Below, one piece after another: positions 4,189-5,162 of a stretch of DNA of 5,162 nt. Origin of the DNA: Proteiniphilum sp. (GTDB taxonomy: Bacteria; Bacteroidota; Bacteroidia; Bacteroidales; Dysgonomonadaceae); NCBI GenBank assembly GCA_031255275.1, contig JAIRSV010000002.1, positions 1 through 5,162 of the forward strand, read 5' to 3'. Within the stretch, counting starts at the first letter, position 1. Each line of letters begins with the position of its first letter. The notes under the pieces are model-generated. The model had not been told where the DNA came from, made no database searches, and was given only the letters and a program-made list of their open reading frames with translations. Position numbers and translations under genes: made by a program.

Positions 4189-5162
4189 ATGCAATACAAA
4201 CTATTGGTGCTGGATGTGGACGGCACGCTGGTAAACAGTAAAAAGGAACTGTCCGCCACAACTCTGACGACGCTCCTCAAAATACAACATGCGGGCATAC
4301 GCCTCGTACTGGCGTCGGGACGGCCTCCTCACGGGCTTCTTCCCTTAGTGGAAAAATTAGCCATGAAGAAATGGGGCGGTTATATCCTCCCGTACAACGG
4401 AGCGCAGATCATCGACACGGGAAGCGGCGAAGTGCTGTTCGAAAAGAGGATCAGTCCCGAAATGCTCCCTCATCTGGAACAAAAGGCGAAGAAAAGCGGA
4501 TTCGGCCTCTTCACCTATCACCGGAATCAACTTATCACCACGCAACCCGAAAACCGGCACATCCGCGACGAGGCGGCGCTCAACGGACTGGAAATCGTCG
4601 CGACGGAACATTTTTCCGAAGCCGTCAACTTCCCGCCCTGCAAATGCGTGCTGGTCAGCGATGACGAGGCGGCGCTGCTGACGCTGAAAGAGCAGTGGCG
4701 GAAACGTCTGGCCGGCGTACTGGACGTCTACCGTTCCGAATCGTTCTTCCTCGAAGTAGCGCCGGAGTTTATCGATAAGGGAAACACGCTGGGCGTACTC
4801 ATCGAAAAGCTCGGAATCGGCACGGAAGAGGTCATGGCGATAGGCGATGGCCGGAGGGACGTCGCGATGCTCCAACTCGCCGGCACGGGCATTGCCATGA
4901 AAAACGCGCAGGACTCCGTCAAAGCCTGCGCCGACCACATCACCGAGAACAACGACAACGACGGGGTCGCCCTTGCCGTGCAAACACATATCATCGCCAA
5001 AGTCCGTCCGGCCGACATTTCGCCCGACACGCTCAACGCCGGCAGCTACGACACACTGATGGGCAGTCTGGGCATTCAATATACCTACGCCGCGGCGGGG
5101 CGGGTCGAAGCCATCATGCCCGTCGATACGCGCACCCGGCAGCCTTTCGGCATACTGCACGG
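4189..5162 (+). CDS. HAD-IIB (Cof-type) phosphatase fused to a MenI-like hotdog thioesterase (partial)
   Basis: The gene opens at ATG 4189 and stays open to the window end (324 full codons, 3' end missing). Residues 1-267 form a Cof-type HAD-IIB hydrolase: motif I LDVDGTL with Asp9 and Asp11, motif II LASGRP with Ser43, motif III Lys197 in FIDKGNTL, and motif IV AIGDGRRDVAML. The usual motif IV is GDGxND, so Arg223 replaces the normal Asn. Such enzymes dephosphorylate small phosphometabolites using Mg2+. From about residue 272 the chain becomes a PaaI/YdiI-type hotdog: LNAGSYDTLMGSLGI, then MPVDTRTRQPFGILH. Gln318 and His324 align with Gln48 and His54 of E. coli MenI (YdiI), the 1,4-dihydroxy-2-naphthoyl-CoA thioesterase of menaquinone synthesis. 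The catalytic Glu would lie beyond the window. There is almost no linker and no frameshift. Substrates of both domains are inferred. No Shine-Dalgarno site is evident. Confidence 0.9.
   Translation, partial: MQYKLLVLDVDGTLVNSKKELSATTLTTLLKIQHAGIRLVLASGRPPHGLLPLVEKLAMKKWGGYILPYNGAQIIDTGSGEVLFEKRISPEMLPHLEQKAKKSGFGLFTYHRNQLITTQPENRHIRDEAALNGLEIVATEHFSEAVNFPPCKCVLVSDDEAALLTLKEQWRKRLAGVLDVYRSESFFLEVAPEFIDKGNTLGVLIEKLGIGTEEVMAIGDGRRDVAMLQLAGTGIAMKNAQDSVKACADHITENNDNDGVALAVQTHIIAKVRPADISPDTLNAGSYDTLMGSLGIQYTYAAAGRVEAIMPVDTRTRQPFGILH

Noticed and set aside
4357..5160. 267-codon open frame on the minus strand opposite the HAD-thioesterase gene
   Set aside because: The plus strand carries intact HAD and hotdog motifs. 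The antisense frame is a by-product of GC-rich codon use.

Overview
The window looks like chromosomal DNA from a Bacteroidales bacterium of moderate GC, such as a Tannerella/Parabacteroides/Dysgonomonas-like lineage; the exact genus cannot be fixed from this sequence. Supporting signs are a TAnnTTTG-type promoter box in front of the epimerase gene, two small lipoproteins with carboxypeptidase-regulatory-like folds, a secreted protein ending in a C-terminal Phe, weak or absent Shine-Dalgarno sites, and a short TTCAACT-type tandem repeat between genes.

Layout. Positions 1-81 probably hold the last 26 codons of an unidentified plus-strand gene. It converges on a minus-strand cluster that is transcribed from about 2300 down to 201. 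In transcription order the cluster encodes a secreted LPP20/FlgT-like protein (1683-2300), a secreted protein with a PGMAQIYKG motif and two hydrophobic segments (916-1686, overlapping its predecessor by ATGA), and two small lipoproteins (560-901 and 201-539). All four products carry export signals, so this is probably one envelope-associated operon. The AT-rich lipoprotein gene 560-901 lies between two copies of a roughly 40-nt direct repeat, which suggests that a gene cassette was inserted or duplicated.

Positions 2301-3108 form an unusually long non-coding stretch of about 800 bases. It holds a C11 tract, several short inverted repeats including two mutually exclusive hairpins, an 18-bp direct repeat, a candidate minus-strand promoter box at 2726-2733, and a good plus-strand promoter box at 3079-3086.

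The plus-strand half carries an extended-SDR NAD-dependent epimerase/dehydratase (3109-4125), a 63-nt gap made largely of 7-bp tandem repeats, and the start of a two-domain protein (from 4189, cut off by the window end). The latter joins a Cof-type HAD-IIB phosphatase domain to a MenI/YdiI-like hotdog thioesterase domain. If the hotdog domain acts on 1,4-dihydroxy-2-naphthoyl-CoA, this gene belongs to menaquinone synthesis, and men genes may follow beyond the window. That last point is inference.

No RNA genes, CRISPR arrays, insertion sequences or phage genes were seen. The best candidates for something undescribed are the repeat-flanked lipoprotein cassette within the envelope operon, the HAD-thioesterase fusion with an altered HAD motif, and the structured leader with its C11 tract.
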